Under the pieces are notes generated by a model, which saw only the letters and a program-made list of their open reading frames with translations, had not been told where the DNA came from and ran no database searches. From Treponema sp. (lineage in GTDB: Bacteria > Spirochaetota > Spirochaetia > Treponematales > Treponemataceae), in assembly GCA_016297405.1 (NCBI GenBank), contig JAEDGP010000001.1, positions 28,849-92,848 of the forward strand: DNA of 64,000 nucleotides, in the 5' to 3' direction. The position numbers and the translations under genes were made by a program. Shown here piece after piece: positions 17,205 through 27,178 of this stretch. Each line of letters opens with the position of its first letter. The stretch's first letter is position 1.

Positions 17205-19881
17205 TTTTATCCTCTTCTGTCATTGTATAATGAGACCAGTTTGAATCTACGAAAATATCATCTTTTACAGTAAACCATTCATCATCTGCGACAGGATGTT
17301 TTAATTCTTTTCTGTGACGGGTGCTGATAGGAGTATTGTCTGCAAAAATGATCCAATCGTTCTTATTTTCTTTGTAGAAAGGTTTATTTGTAAATGGATT
17401 TTTTGCATTTGGAATCAGTTCTTTTGTGGCAAGATAAGGTGTATCTGCATTGCACATAAAGTCATGGCTAACTTTCATAGTTCCACGAGAATTAAAATCT
17501 TTTACAAATAGTGCAGCTGTAAAGTTTTCTTTTACAAAATTGAATCCTGTATTGTTATTCATATCGCCACATTTAATTCCGATTCCATGATCTGAAACGA
17601 TAATTATTCTTGTATTGTCATATACACCAGCGTCTTTTAAATAATCAAAAAAATCTGCCAATTTAAGAGTACAAGCCATTACTGCATGATATTGTGGTTC
17701 CTTTGCAAATTTTCCTGTTCCATATTTTGTTATATTTTTTGAAACTTTATATTCTGGATATTCAAGCAGGATAGGAGCATGGGAAGCTTCATTGTCAATC
17801 ATTATAAATTGAGGTTTGTCTGTTTTTGAATCGAATAATTCGGGATAGAATGACAATGAAGAATAATCATTGATAAAGGCATCTGTAGTATCAAAAAAAT
17901 TCTGGCTTGCCCAATATTTCTTATGGTAGATAAAACGACGGAACTCAGGACAAGCGATCTTAAAAAGGCTGAAACAGAGTAAATTACGTTTAATCATTCG
18001 AACAACATTATCTGAACGTTTTATTTGGTTTCTTGCATACCAGATATCATTATATACGCCACGACATTGCACTCTGTTTACAAAAGGATAATTATCATAC
18101 ATTTGTGTAACAGGCTGCTCTGTATAATTTTCGTATGGCAAGTCTGATATGGTTACTTTGTATCCTGCATTATTGAATACGATTGGCATTGAAAGCAATG
18201 CTTCATTATGTTTTTGCTGAATAGTTTTTGAGGTATCTTTGTTTGTCTGAAAAGGGCTGTAGTCATATCCGCCAAAAATACCAGGACTACCGAACATGGT
18301 CATTCTACCAAGAGAGATTGTGTTGTTGTAATAAGTAAATCCATCGAATTTAGAAGTCAATTCAGGACGTTCTTCAAAAGCATAAGGAATCATTGGCGCA
18401 AAATATCTGTCCTGCATGATTACGAGAACATTTTTCTGAGTTTTAGACAGATGATAAACAGGCTCAATTTGATTGGCTGTATTCTTTGGCGTCATTTTTT
18501 CAAATTCGTGCTTTATATAATTACAGTTCTTTGCACCTAAAAATATAAATACAATCAAAAAAGTCAGCGAAATGTACGGGGTCCATTTATTAAGCTTTGT
18601 GTGGAGAAAATAAAACAAAAACAAAATTATTGCGACGGCCAGAGTATTAAAAAGTAATTCTTTAACTGTAAAACTAATTATCTGGCTCATCATGAATATC
18701 ATGGTTGGCTCAAGTGGACCGTAGTTTCCTGAAAAAATAAATGTATTAATAACAGCAATGGTCAAAATAACTGGAGAAAATATAGAAAGTATCTTTTTTA
18801 CTCTTACTCCAAAAAGGATATAGAAAATAAACGGCCAAACTACAAACAGTCCCACTGCCTGTGAAAAACAAGTTTTTAAATAAACAAAAGGAGATGCAAT
18901 ATCAAGAATGTAGCAAAAATTTTCCGGTTCAGACTGCATGATTGTAGACGGTATAACAAGTCCTGTTAAAACGGAAAGAGCCAAAGCAGAAATAAAAAAA
19001 GTAAGGAAACTTGTTTTTGTATTATCTTCCAAAGTTTTAAAGTTGGAATCAATAAATTTTGTAAGTGCATTAACTATAAACGGCATTACAGGAATAATAC
19101 ATGCTGCAAAAATTAAAATAACTTTAAATATTGTTTTAACCTTTAATGTGATGCCAGCTATTATGAAAAGCACAGATACTGCACAGCACAAAATATACAG
19201 AATCTTTTTTGGATTCTTAAGTTTATAAAAAATATTCTTTACCAGACTCAAAACATTGTTCATTGTCCAGTAGATAACAAGTCCTGCAGGGGAATTATAC
19301 AAAATAACAAGAAAGAGAAGGGCACAACCATAAATCTGTACTTTTTCTCGTATTGGATGCCCCTTAGAATAGATGTAGCCACTTACACAGTTAATTACAG
19401 TCATCAATATAGGAAGAATGTTTATGGCAAAGCTTCCGATTTTGAATATTTCATCTGGCTTTCCCAAATCTTTGAAAATAAAGAAAGAAAAATTATTCAA
19501 AACTTCCAGATGACTTAAGAACTGGTATGCTGCCAAAAAGAATGGAACCTGAATAAGAACACTCAAAGAAGAGCGCATTGCATAAATTGGATGATACTTG
19601 TTCAAACGATAGAATTCAGCCTGCATCATGTATCGTTCATCACCAGAAAACGCTGCACGTATTTTTTTCAGTCTGTCTTCCATTCCAAGAGATATCAAGC
19701 GTTCTTTTTCTGTCCAGCTTTCTGCAATCATGTAAATTGGAAGAGTCAAAAGAGTAACTACAAAACTAAGAAGTATAATGGAGATTCCATAGTTATGAAC
19801 GATCTCTGAGAAGAATGTAAAACAAAATTCCAATACAAGTTTAATTGGATAAATTATGAGGTTATTTAAATATTCAAGCAT
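17194..19881 (-). CDS. YidC-domain/alkaline-phosphatase-superfamily phosphotransferase fusion
   Basis: The protein has 895 residues. Residues 1-215 are YidC/Oxa1-like (LTLPIYMIAESW; the HPIYAMRSS loop; SPAGLVIYWTMNN). About 220-450 contains more membrane helices. About 484-870 is the phosphotransferase domain with likely ligands Asp491 (IMQDRY), His701, Asp764 and His765 (SDHG), and a likely nucleophile Thr528 in RMTMFGSPGIFGGYDY. It heads an operon with a TagF-like gene and a GT4. Compared with its paralogues it has the same layout, and sequence identity is visibly highest around the YidC end and the FGGY region. Confidence 0.88.
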   Translation of the reverse strand: MLEYLNNLIIYPIKLVLEFCFTFFSEIVHNYGISIILLSFVVTLLTLPIYMIAESWTEKERLISLGMEDRLKKIRAAFSGDERYMMQAEFYRLNKYHPIYAMRSSLSVLIQVPFFLAAYQFLSHLEVLNNFSFFIFKDLGKPDEIFKIGSFAINILPILMTVINCVSGYIYSKGHPIREKVQIYGCALLFLVILYNSPAGLVIYWTMNNVLSLVKNIFYKLKNPKKILYILCCAVSVLFIIAGITLKVKTIFKVILIFAACIIPVMPFIVNALTKFIDSNFKTLEDNTKTSFLTFFISALALSVLTGLVIPSTIMQSEPENFCYILDIASPFVYLKTCFSQAVGLFVVWPFIFYILFGVRVKKILSIFSPVILTIAVINTFIFSGNYGPLEPTMIFMMSQIISFTVKELLFNTLAVAIILFLFYFLHTKLNKWTPYISLTFLIVFIFLGAKNCNYIKHEFEKMTPKNTANQIEPVYHLSKTQKNVLVIMQDRYFAPMIPYAFEERPELTSKFDGFTYYNNTISLGRMTMFGSPGIFGGYDYSPFQTNKDTSKTIQQKHNEALLSMPIVFNNAGYKVTISDLPYENYTEQPVTQMYDNYPFVNRVQCRGVYNDIWYARNQIKRSDNVVRMIKRNLLCFSLFKIACPEFRRFIYHKKYWASQNFFDTTDAFINDYSSLSFYPELFDSKTDKPQFIMIDNEASHAPILLEYPEYKVSKNITKYGTGKFAKEPQYHAVMACTLKLADFFDYLKDAGVYDNTRIIIVSDHGIGIKCGDMNNNTGFNFVKENFTAALFVKDFNSRGTMKVSHDFMCNADTPYLATKELIPNAKNPFTNKPFYKENKNDWIIFADNTPISTRHRKELKHPVADDEWFTVKDDIFVDSNWSHYTMTEEDKNGR

Positions 19882-19887
19882 AACTTA

Positions 19888-19916
19888 ATTATATAAAAAA
19901 TAACTTTAATATTAAA
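19888..19916 (-). promoter_or_regulatory. Promoter of the 19881 operon
   Basis: TTTAAT (19911-19916), 17 bases, then a perfect TATAAT (19888-19893) on the minus strand. Six bases separate the -10 box from the ATG, so the message should be leaderless. The paralogous operon at 36812 has the same -35 and -10 hexamers and the same spacing. Confidence 0.6.
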
Positions 19917-20033
19917 GAAGGAATGATTATAAAATGCTATTTCATATTAGAAGTTTTTTTAGAAATAATTAAATATTAGGCTAAAATTATTAATTTACTT
20001 ACCAAAAACAAAGATCCCACTATTGGATAAAAA

Positions 20034-20996
20034 TTATAACTTAATAAGTTTTCCAACTTCAATGTCTGCTGTTTCAGGGGACCATTTGTCAACACCATTA
20101 GCAGCTGTAAATGTTAATTCCCCAAAATAAATGTCGCTGTTTATTAAATACAAATCAACACGAACATATTTGAAATTATTTGAAAGATTTTTAGCAATCT
20201 CTAACATTTCACTTAGGTTGTCCGGTTTTTTAATATCTTCCTTATATATAGGATAAGTATATGTAAAATTCATTTTATTCCAGTTCAAATCAAAAAAGCA
20301 TTCAAATGCTGTGTGTTTCTCAAAATTTCTATTACCAATAACTTGAATGTATTTTGGTTCACCATTGAAACAGTGAATTTTATAATCATGAAGATTACCA
20401 TCAACTTCTTCAATATATTCCTCAGCTATAATTCTTGGAGGTATATCTTTGTATTGCATTTCAAATGCACCATTTCTATATGCATAGTTAATTTTAAGCC
20501 AGTTGTTTAATTTTTTTGCTACAATTTTTTTATTTAGCTTTTCTTTATTCTTTACTATGATGTTCATGCCCGAACCATGATTACATTTTAATACAAATTT
20601 TTCAGGTAAAGTGGAATAATCAATTTCTTTAGCATTACTATAAACGCCTAAACATGGAATGATATTAATTTTATCTCCGCAGATTTCTTTTACTTTCTTG
20701 GGTGCTAGGTATTTGTCGGCAAGAACTGTCTTTAATTCACTGTTATCATAAAGTTTTAGATACTGCATTTTTTCATTAAAGGTTGAAACATTGTTTAGAT
20801 CTAATTTTTTTCCGGTGTGTTCGTAGAACCATGTACATAGACTTTTCTCTATTTCTGTTTGATTCAGTGATTTATAATATTTTTGTTTAAGTAACAAAAG
20901 CCTTGTGTCATCTTTTAATACTTTTAGTTTAAAAAGTGTATATATGATTAAATACTTAAATCCATATTTTTTTGTTATACTTATTAATTTATTCAT
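20034..20996 (-). CDS. TupA-like ATP-grasp protein
   Basis: The protein has 320 residues from the ATG at 20996, which is preceded by GAGG; a longer TTG start at 21008 is less likely. It resembles the ATP-grasp family named after TupA of teichuronopeptide synthesis. Visible marks are STFNEKMQYLKLYD, VLADKYLAPKKV, KFVLKCNHGSGMNIIV (nucleotide-binding loop) and RIIAEEYIEEVDGNLHDYKIHCFNGEP, with DLYLINSDIYFGELTF near the end holding likely Mg ligands. ATP-grasp enzymes join a carboxylate to an amine through an acyl-phosphate. A likely role is linking an amino compound to a uronic acid of the polymer, which fits ugd nearby. It is the last gene of the flippase operon. Confidence 0.8.
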   Translation of the reverse strand: MNKLISITKKYGFKYLIIYTLFKLKVLKDDTRLLLLKQKYYKSLNQTEIEKSLCTWFYEHTGKKLDLNNVSTFNEKMQYLKLYDNSELKTVLADKYLAPKKVKEICGDKINIIPCLGVYSNAKEIDYSTLPEKFVLKCNHGSGMNIIVKNKEKLNKKIVAKKLNNWLKINYAYRNGAFEMQYKDIPPRIIAEEYIEEVDGNLHDYKIHCFNGEPKYIQVIGNRNFEKHTAFECFFDLNWNKMNFTYTYPIYKEDIKKPDNLSEMLEIAKNLSNNFKYVRVDLYLINSDIYFGELTFTAANGVDKWSPETADIEVGKLIKL

Positions 20997-21026
20997 AGGA
21001 TTCCTCAATGTAGTTTTTTTAGTCGA

Positions 21027-21977
21027 TTATTTATATAAAAGTTTTAAAAAATTATTTATAACATTGAAAAGCAATCTTGCTTTTTTATATAACGTCAATG
21101 ATAAAGCAAATAATTTGCTGTTGTAAACTGCAATTCGATTCGTATCAGACAAAACAATTGCTTTGTCTGAAAATTGTGATTTTGCGTTCTCTATCATATC
21201 TTCTATTTTTTCGGTAATGCCGTTGTTTATTCTTATTTCATTTAAAATATCTGAATGGGCCAGTAAAAAGGCAGAATTATTTGTTGTAGCAAAGTAGTGA
21301 ATAATTTTAGCATTTGCTAAATATTTAATGCCATTTTCCGTGATTTGACAGTTCCATATTCCATCCAAAGGGGTTATGAAATTATCCATTTTATGATTTG
21401 CATAGTTGAATGCAACCTGATCTATACAAAAATCATTAGATTCATAATTCAACCATGTTTGTAAAGCTAAATTAAAAAAATCTCTTGATTCTTTGTTGTC
21501 TTTTGAAAATATAATTCCTCCGTTAAAATAATTTACGGGTGAAAAAGTTAGGTTTGCTTTTTTTATTTTAGGAATAGTATTATTTTGAAGGAATTTGTTT
21601 TCTATATATGGGATATGTAAATCTTCAACTTGGCTGATAGAGGAAGAAGTTTCAAAAACAGATAAAAGGTTATCACAAATTATTGTATCTGAATCTACGT
21701 ATAAAAAGTCTCCATCTACAATATTTCTCATTTGAAGTTTCAGGTAACGAGAACGTTCCTTCATTGACATTGTTGATGGACAATCGAATTTTACAATGTT
21801 TGATGTTTTTTTTATGAGCTTAACTGGAATAGAGTTTAATTTTGAATATGTATCTTGATCAGTTATTGTTATTATCTGAGCGTCTTTGTTGAATTTTAAT
21901 AAAGAGAATTGTGATAAATAGCATTGTTCTGCAAGATAATTGTTAAAATCAGTTGTAAGGACATATACAAATTTCAT
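21027..21977 (-). CDS. GT8-like glycosyltransferase
   Basis: The protein has 316 residues. It starts KFVYVLTTDFNNYLAEQCYL, has the DxD motif in FLYVDSDTIICDNLLSVF, and then FNGGIIFSKDNKESRDFF and DGIWNCQITENG. It is a paralogue of the gene at 12660 but more AT-rich and with a different C-terminal tail. It lies between the TupA-like and GT2 genes of the flippase operon, with gaps of 30 and 11 bases. Donor and acceptor are unknown. Confidence 0.72.
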   Translation of the reverse strand: MKFVYVLTTDFNNYLAEQCYLSQFSLLKFNKDAQIITITDQDTYSKLNSIPVKLIKKTSNIVKFDCPSTMSMKERSRYLKLQMRNIVDGDFLYVDSDTIICDNLLSVFETSSSISQVEDLHIPYIENKFLQNNTIPKIKKANLTFSPVNYFNGGIIFSKDNKESRDFFNLALQTWLNYESNDFCIDQVAFNYANHKMDNFITPLDGIWNCQITENGIKYLANAKIIHYFATTNNSAFLLAHSDILNEIRINNGITEKIEDMIENAKSQFSDKAIVLSDTNRIAVYNSKLFALSLTLYKKARLLFNVINNFLKLLYK

Positions 21978-21988
21978 AAATTGACCTA

Positions 21989-22810
21989 TTAATTATACAA
22001 ATCTAGTTTTATTAATAAAGCTTTAATAATTGATTTGAAAGCATTCTGTTTTTCTTTGCACAAAACAGGCAGTTTTTTTATTTTTTGTAAATCGCCGTCA
22101 AAATAAACTAATTCCGATCTATTTCTTAATGCATCTTCCAGTGTTTCAGGCTCACATTTCCATGCACTTACAGAATCCTTTTGCTTTGTTAATGTACGGT
22201 TCTGTATTCGTCTTTCAATTTGTTGTGGTGATCTTCTTGCATAATGTTTAACCAGAATACGTTGTGGTGCAAATATTCCAACATGTAAAGGATATTGGCT
22301 GGCTATACCATTATCCCATTTTAAATTTTTTCTATATCTAAAAAATCTTCCCTCTGACCAACATGGTATTGCGAAGTATTTGAGTTTGTCTATGTCTTCT
22401 TCAAATAATCCCGAAAAAGAATATTCGGATAAATCTTCTCTTGTGAGGCGAAATGAAATATCCTGCTTAAAAACCCACTGATATTTGTTAGGAATCCTGG
22501 CAAGAAATTCTCTTGGGTCTTCTGCATAAACTTCGTCTGCATCAAGGGCATAACACCACCAGTCACCAGGTTCACTTAAATGACGAAATTCGTTAAAAAC
22601 ATCGGCTCTCATACCTCTTCTAAAAGGTCCAAAATCCTGTTTCCATGGAGTAATGCAGTCATTTTTCATAGACTGAATCAATTCCCATGTTCCGTCTGTA
22701 GAACCATTGTCGAGAATAAAAATTTTATCGCACCATTCCTGGGCTTTTTTTAAAACATAGCCTACAATGTCAACTTCGTTTTTTACGAGCATTATTCCGA
22801 ATATTTTCAT
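21989..22810 (-). CDS. Glycosyltransferase family 2
   Basis: The protein has 273 residues from the ATG at 22810, which overlaps the stop of the flippase gene (TGATG); the TTG one codon earlier is not needed. It has the GT-A start IFGIMLVKNEVDIVGYVL, the nucleotide-binding ILDNGSTDGTWE and the metal motif in YALDADEVYAEDP. Enzymes of this type transfer sugars onto lipid-linked intermediates at the cytoplasmic face. It belongs to the operon that begins with the flippase. Confidence 0.82.
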   Translation of the reverse strand: MKIFGIMLVKNEVDIVGYVLKKAQEWCDKIFILDNGSTDGTWELIQSMKNDCITPWKQDFGPFRRGMRADVFNEFRHLSEPGDWWCYALDADEVYAEDPREFLARIPNKYQWVFKQDISFRLTREDLSEYSFSGLFEEDIDKLKYFAIPCWSEGRFFRYRKNLKWDNGIASQYPLHVGIFAPQRILVKHYARRSPQQIERRIQNRTLTKQKDSVSAWKCEPETLEDALRNRSELVYFDGDLQKIKKLPVLCKEKQNAFKSIIKALLIKLDLYN

Positions 22811-24288
22811 CAATGATTCCTTTTGATTTTTGCCGAAATTTTTAATTTTATCTGATTCAATTCGTCAATAATATATTGATTCCTTATTGCAATCAATAGT
22901 CCAAAATAAACAATAATTCCAGCCATTGTATTTACAAACAACTGAAGGAAAAAATTTTCAAGGAATTTTTGGATGAAAGTAATTACGATGCCCATTATTG
23001 CAGTGGCAGCAACAAATTCCAGGAAATTTAGCTTTATTCTTAACCCCATCATTCTTTCTTTAAGAATGATGGAATATGCAGAAAAAATAAATAATTCAGT
23101 TAACAAGGTAGAAAAAGCTGCCCCATTTGCTCCGTATTGCGGAATTAAAAAAGCATTCAAGATGACATCTATTACGGCAGAAATCAAGATTATGATAAGA
23201 TTTGAAAGTTCTTTTCCAAAAGAAATAATAAGTCCCGTTCCCAAAAATCCTGAAACAGCACATAAAAAAATATACGGGCTCATAATTTGGGAAACAGTAA
23301 TAGCATCAACAAAGGTTTGTCCACAAAATAAAAGAACCAGAGGTTTCATGAGCAAAAAAATTCCGCATGATAATGGTAAAGAGATACAGAACAGTGTATT
23401 CAAAGTTTTTTCGGAAAGCTTTTTTATGCTGTCTTCGTCATTTCTGGAAACATAATACGAAATTCTTGGGAATATGACGGCAACAATGGCTGGAAAAAGA
23501 TTTGTGATCATCCGAACGATTTTTACACCTGCAGAATAGTAGCCAACTTCCGCAGAAGTGCTCAAAAAACCAATCATTGTTGTATCAATATGTGAAAATA
23601 TTGTACCAGCAACTGCAGAGGCAAAAAGAATGAAAATTGGCTTTAAGTGGTGTTTTAATTCCATCTTGTTACAGTTCTTTTTATTAAATGATACATATTT
23701 TTTTGAATGAATGAAATTACAGATATTTGCGCCAACATTTGAAATGATGTTTATTGCGGCATACCATAAATAATCATCTTGTGATTTTACAAAAGTAAAA
23801 AGCATGACAATGCTTATTACTTGAAAGAGGATAGAGCGGACGGTAATGTAAAGGTAGTCTTCAACCGCCTGATAAAGCCAGCCCATGCCTAATGTAGTAA
23901 ACATTATCAGGGTAGAGCAGATGCAGATCAGAGATTTATATTCCCTGAATTTTCCAATAAAAAGAAAGGATATAAAAAGCAACAAATAAGAAATTGCAGT
24001 GGAAATCATGTTGATGGTAAAAATTTCTTTCACTGTTGTATTAAATTTGACCTGATCATTTCTGGCTTTTGAAGTTTCTCTGACAGCATAGGTCGTAATG
24101 CCTAAAGAGGCGAAAATTGCAAAATAACTTACAATTGACTGGGCAAACTGGACCATTCCAATTTTTTCTGGACCCAAAACCCGTGATGAATAAGGAAAAG
24201 TAATCAATGGAAAACAAAGAGAAAGAAATGTTTTGAAGGTATTTAAGACTGCATTCTTCTTTAGAGATCTGTTATTTGCCTGACTCAT
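22810..24288 (-). CDS. Wzx-type oligosaccharide flippase
   Basis: The protein has 492 residues from the ATG at 24288; a longer TTG start at 24303 adds five residues. It has 12-14 predicted membrane helices and the typical start of polysaccharide exporters (NTFKTFLSLCFPLITFPYSSR, then GPEKIGMVQFAQSIVSYF). It should move undecaprenyl-linked oligosaccharide units to the periplasmic face. It is the first gene of a leftward operon of four genes (flippase, GT2, GT8-like, TupA-like). No Wzy polymerase is seen in the window. Confidence 0.88.
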   Translation of the reverse strand: MSQANNRSLKKNAVLNTFKTFLSLCFPLITFPYSSRVLGPEKIGMVQFAQSIVSYFAIFASLGITTYAVRETSKARNDQVKFNTTVKEIFTINMISTAISYLLLFISFLFIGKFREYKSLICICSTLIMFTTLGMGWLYQAVEDYLYITVRSILFQVISIVMLFTFVKSQDDYLWYAAINIISNVGANICNFIHSKKYVSFNKKNCNKMELKHHLKPIFILFASAVAGTIFSHIDTTMIGFLSTSAEVGYYSAGVKIVRMITNLFPAIVAVIFPRISYYVSRNDEDSIKKLSEKTLNTLFCISLPLSCGIFLLMKPLVLLFCGQTFVDAITVSQIMSPYIFLCAVSGFLGTGLIISFGKELSNLIIILISAVIDVILNAFLIPQYGANGAAFSTLLTELFIFSAYSIILKERMMGLRIKLNFLEFVAATAIMGIVITFIQKFLENFFLQLFVNTMAGIIVYFGLLIAIRNQYIIDELNQIKLKISAKIKRNH

Positions 24289-24326
24289 AAAATAAAAAAC
24301 CAATACTTATACAAATGTGGTTTTTA

Positions 24327-24355
24327 ATTATAACATTCTTGTCATGTTTTGTAAA
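24327..24355 (-). promoter_or_regulatory. Promoter of the flippase operon
   Basis: TTTACA (24350-24355), 17 bases and TATAAT (24327-24332) on the minus strand. The 5' leader would be about 30 bases to the ATG at 24288. The remaining 150 bases to the next gene show nothing I recognise. Confidence 0.7.
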
Positions 24356-24513
24356 AGCTAACGTAGAACAAAGAACTCTTATCCGCATATATTCTGAAAA
24401 ATATCAAGATATTTTTTGGCACATCTTATTGGGGTATACCGGACTCTAAGTTTGTTTGCAATTTGTTGCAATTGCTCGGGAGTATCCGTCTAGTAGTATT
24501 TTTTTATCCCAGT

Positions 24514-25647
24514 TTATTCTGTTCCTAATATTTTTTTATATTGCATTATAATATGAAAATTGTAATCGTCAATATATCTTTTTGCTTGTTCTTGATAAAG
24601 TTTTCTGTCCACACCATAAGATAGAATCTTATCAAGAATTTTTGCAAAGTCTTCTTCGTTATCAGCAATAAATAAAGGACTTGATTCTTTCTTATATATT
24701 CCAATACTGCTATGTTTATGTACAACAGTTATCTTTCCATATGCAAGGGCTTCAAAAGTTTTTATCTTTAGACCAGACCCGTTAAAAACGGGATTTATAA
24801 CAATATCTCCTTGTTGATAAAATGTGTTTGGGTTATCATAGACACCGCACAAAATAATATTAGAGGCAAGTGTTTTTTTCTTCAAAATTTCACATATTTT
24901 TCCACCAATAAGTAGATTAAATTGATTTTTTATAAGAGGAATCACCTTGTCAATAAAAAATGTAATGCCTTCTATATTCCATGCATTACATCCAGAAAAA
25001 AATAAAATGTTATTATTATGATTTATTTTCTGTTTTATATATTTGAAAGGTGAATATACACATAAAACCGAACTTTTTGGTGCTAAATAATTGTATAAGA
25101 TAGCTTCATTTTCCTGTATTGCGAGAATAAAAGGAGCTCTTTGCAAACCTTTTGCTTCATCATTTGGCATCAGAGAAAAATAATTTCTATTAAAACGAAT
25201 GTTGTTAAATATATAGTCATCGTGTACAAAAAGAGCTTTTATCTTAGTTTTACAGTAATCTAAAATTTTCGAATAATACAAATAATTTACTATGACAGAA
25301 TCAAAATGTTTTTTTTGTGTTGTTTTTCTTATAAAATATAAAATGTTAATATGACATAAATCGTCTATTCTATAATTATTTTTTGATACGTATTTTCTAA
25401 AATGCATAATAAATGAATGAATGACTTCCTCAACAAAATTGCTTTTGTAGAGAATGAAATTTTCTTTTCCAAAATAAGACTCTGTTTCTTTTATGTCATT
25501 TTTATCAGTATTATGATTAGAAATAAGCAGCATTGTGACATTTGCACCTAACTCCTTTAATACATCACAGTATTCTTTTATACATTTTCTATTACCTGCA
25601 TTTACCTTGAAAACAGGAACATCGGAAATAACTAATACTTGTTTCAA
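24514..25647 (-). CDS. GT4-like glycosyltransferase
   Basis: The product has 377 residues if it starts at the TTG at 25647. That start has an AAGGAG ribosome-binding site seven bases upstream and gives KQVLVISDVPVFKVNAGNRK, a normal GT-B N-terminus. The longer frame to 25725 begins with a basic stretch and lacks a ribosome-binding site. The C-terminal half has NPVFNGSGLKIKTFEALAYG, like the glycosyltransferase group whose donor-site motif is reduced to GSGLK-x4-E. The gene is very AT-rich, even compared with its neighbours, which hints at separate acquisition. The donor is unknown. Confidence 0.75.
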   Translation of the reverse strand: MKQVLVISDVPVFKVNAGNRKCIKEYCDVLKELGANVTMLLISNHNTDKNDIKETESYFGKENFILYKSNFVEEVIHSFIMHFRKYVSKNNYRIDDLCHINILYFIRKTTQKKHFDSVIVNYLYYSKILDYCKTKIKALFVHDDYIFNNIRFNRNYFSLMPNDEAKGLQRAPFILAIQENEAILYNYLAPKSSVLCVYSPFKYIKQKINHNNNILFFSGCNAWNIEGITFFIDKVIPLIKNQFNLLIGGKICEILKKKTLASNIILCGVYDNPNTFYQQGDIVINPVFNGSGLKIKTFEALAYGKITVVHKHSSIGIYKKESSPLFIADNEEDFAKILDKILSYGVDRKLYQEQAKRYIDDYNFHIIMQYKKILGTE

Positions 25648-25941
25648 ATATAGACTCCTTTTTGGTTGGGATAAATTAAATTTTTTTAGCATATTATTTT
25701 TTATATAAGTTTCTATTTTTTTCAAAATATTCGCTAATTTTCAATTTTCCTTTCGCTATAAGTATCATGGAGTGCACAAAAAGGTATAAGCGCAATCTGC
25801 GTCTTTTGCTGCAATCAGTTTTCAAGACTTTCATCGCAAAAAAGCCATACTGAAAATCTGATGAAATTATCTTTGAAGCGGGCATAAAACTGGACAATTA
25901 TTTCTGAGTGGAAAAAGATCCCTTTAATGTTATTACCTGTT
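25648..25941 (-). other. Non-coding or degraded stretch between two glycosyltransferase genes
   Basis: This 294-base interval has no frame with a convincing start and protein-like composition. Short minus-strand frames run in from both neighbours and stop. It may be the remnant of a lost gene, but I see no recognisable motif. Confidence 0.3.
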
Positions 25942-27030
25942 TTATTTTGAAAGCTCACTTTCAAGGTATGAAATGAGTTTTTCCTGCACCCGTTTTTCTT
26001 CATATTGTTCAAGAAAAAGATTTCTGCAGGATTCAAAGAATTTTTTTGGTTTTTCGTTGCCCGAATAAAATTCGTTGATTGCATCGATGAATTCTTTTTT
26101 GCTGTTACATTCAACGCAATCAGTTTTTTCTATGCCTGAATATCCTTCAAATGCTTCTTTTGTGCCAAAAATCTTTTTGCCATACATTAACGCTTCACAT
26201 GTTTTGGTTTTCATGCCAGAGCCTGAAATGATTGGAAGCAAAACCCCATCAGCATTCACATATTCTTGTGAAAGGTCTGGAACAAATCCAATAAATTCCA
26301 CGTTTTTTTCAGGATATTTGTCTTTGTACAGATCCATCCCGTTTCCAACAACACGCAGTTTGCAGTCAATACTATCCAGGCAGTTTTCTATGAACCAGAA
26401 AAGCCCGTCTGTATTTCCAAAAAAATTGTATCCGACGAATAAAAGCACTTTTTCCTGGGAATCGCTTTTTTGGCCTGGATTAAAACAATCTTTAAAAGTG
26501 GTTGGCCATGTATAATCTGTGCCCCTGCCATACAATTTTTTTAGTCCATCTGAATCCCGTTTGTTGAGTCCTATCAATAATGTGGATTTTCTGGTAAGCC
26601 TTCTTTCGCAAAATTTAAGCTTTCTTAAATTACGCAGCAAATTGATTTTGCCCTTTAAGGTTTGGGGACGCTGTTCCTGTTTAAAATACGAATATTCCAC
26701 ATTATGGTATAACGTTACGGTTTTGCAGAGTTTGAATATTTTTGAAGAAACACTCCCGCATCGGGAAGTGGCAAAAACTACCAAATCTATATTGTTTTCC
26801 CTTATAAGACGAATGAGGTTCTGGTCGTCAGAGAATTTATATCCTTCGATTTTATTGAAAAGGCCGCAAATTCTTCGTATGCGACCAAGTGAATAGGGCC
26901 GGATGGTATAATCGATAAAAACATTTGAAATGGATTTGAATAATTTCTTGTTTCTTTCCCTTATTACCTGGCCACCTGATACAGCTTTTTTTCGCTGGTG
27001 GTCAACAAAAATTATATTCAGTTTTTTCAT
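25942..27030 (-). CDS. GT4-like glycosyltransferase
   Basis: The protein has 362 residues. It starts LNIIFVDHQRKKAVSGGQVI (acceptor loop), has VTLYHNVEYSYFKQEQR in the middle and LLFVGYNFFGNTDGLFWFIEN at the start of the second domain. The donor-site segment is LPIISGSGMKTKTCEALMYG, the same reduced GSGxK-x4-E form as in the gene at 24514. The start overlaps the stop of a 17-codon frame by four bases (ATGA), suggesting translational coupling to small upstream frames. Function beyond sugar transfer cannot be told. Confidence 0.78.
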   Translation of the reverse strand: MKKLNIIFVDHQRKKAVSGGQVIRERNKKLFKSISNVFIDYTIRPYSLGRIRRICGLFNKIEGYKFSDDQNLIRLIRENNIDLVVFATSRCGSVSSKIFKLCKTVTLYHNVEYSYFKQEQRPQTLKGKINLLRNLRKLKFCERRLTRKSTLLIGLNKRDSDGLKKLYGRGTDYTWPTTFKDCFNPGQKSDSQEKVLLFVGYNFFGNTDGLFWFIENCLDSIDCKLRVVGNGMDLYKDKYPEKNVEFIGFVPDLSQEYVNADGVLLPIISGSGMKTKTCEALMYGKKIFGTKEAFEGYSGIEKTDCVECNSKKEFIDAINEFYSGNEKPKKFFESCRNLFLEQYEEKRVQEKLISYLESELSK

Positions 27031-27157
27031 AGTTCTGTTATGCTTTCATCCTTATAGATTTTTTTAAACGAATCAATCATAATTCAGCGGATTTTTTGGT
27101 GTCAAAAAGCTGCTTGTAAGTGCCCTGGCAAACCACAGTCAATTTCTGCTCTCTCAT
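27027..27157 (-). CDS. Two coupled mini-ORFs upstream of the GT4 gene
   Basis: A 26-codon frame (27157-27077) starts with a strong ribosome-binding site (GGAAGAGG) and reads MREQKLTVVCQGTYKQLFD onward. Its TGA overlaps the ATG of a 17-codon frame (27080-27027), which reads MIDSFKKIYKDESITEL and overlaps the GT4 start at 27030 by ATGA. They may be leader peptides, real small proteins, or pieces of one decayed gene. I recognise no family. Confidence 0.3.
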
Positions 27158-27178
27158 AAAACCCTCTTCCTTATCATT

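Noticed and set aside
25815..26114. A 99-codon minus-strand frame overlapping the 3' end of a GT4 gene
   Set aside because: It starts inside the GT4 gene in another frame and has no recognisable features. It is most likely a chance frame.
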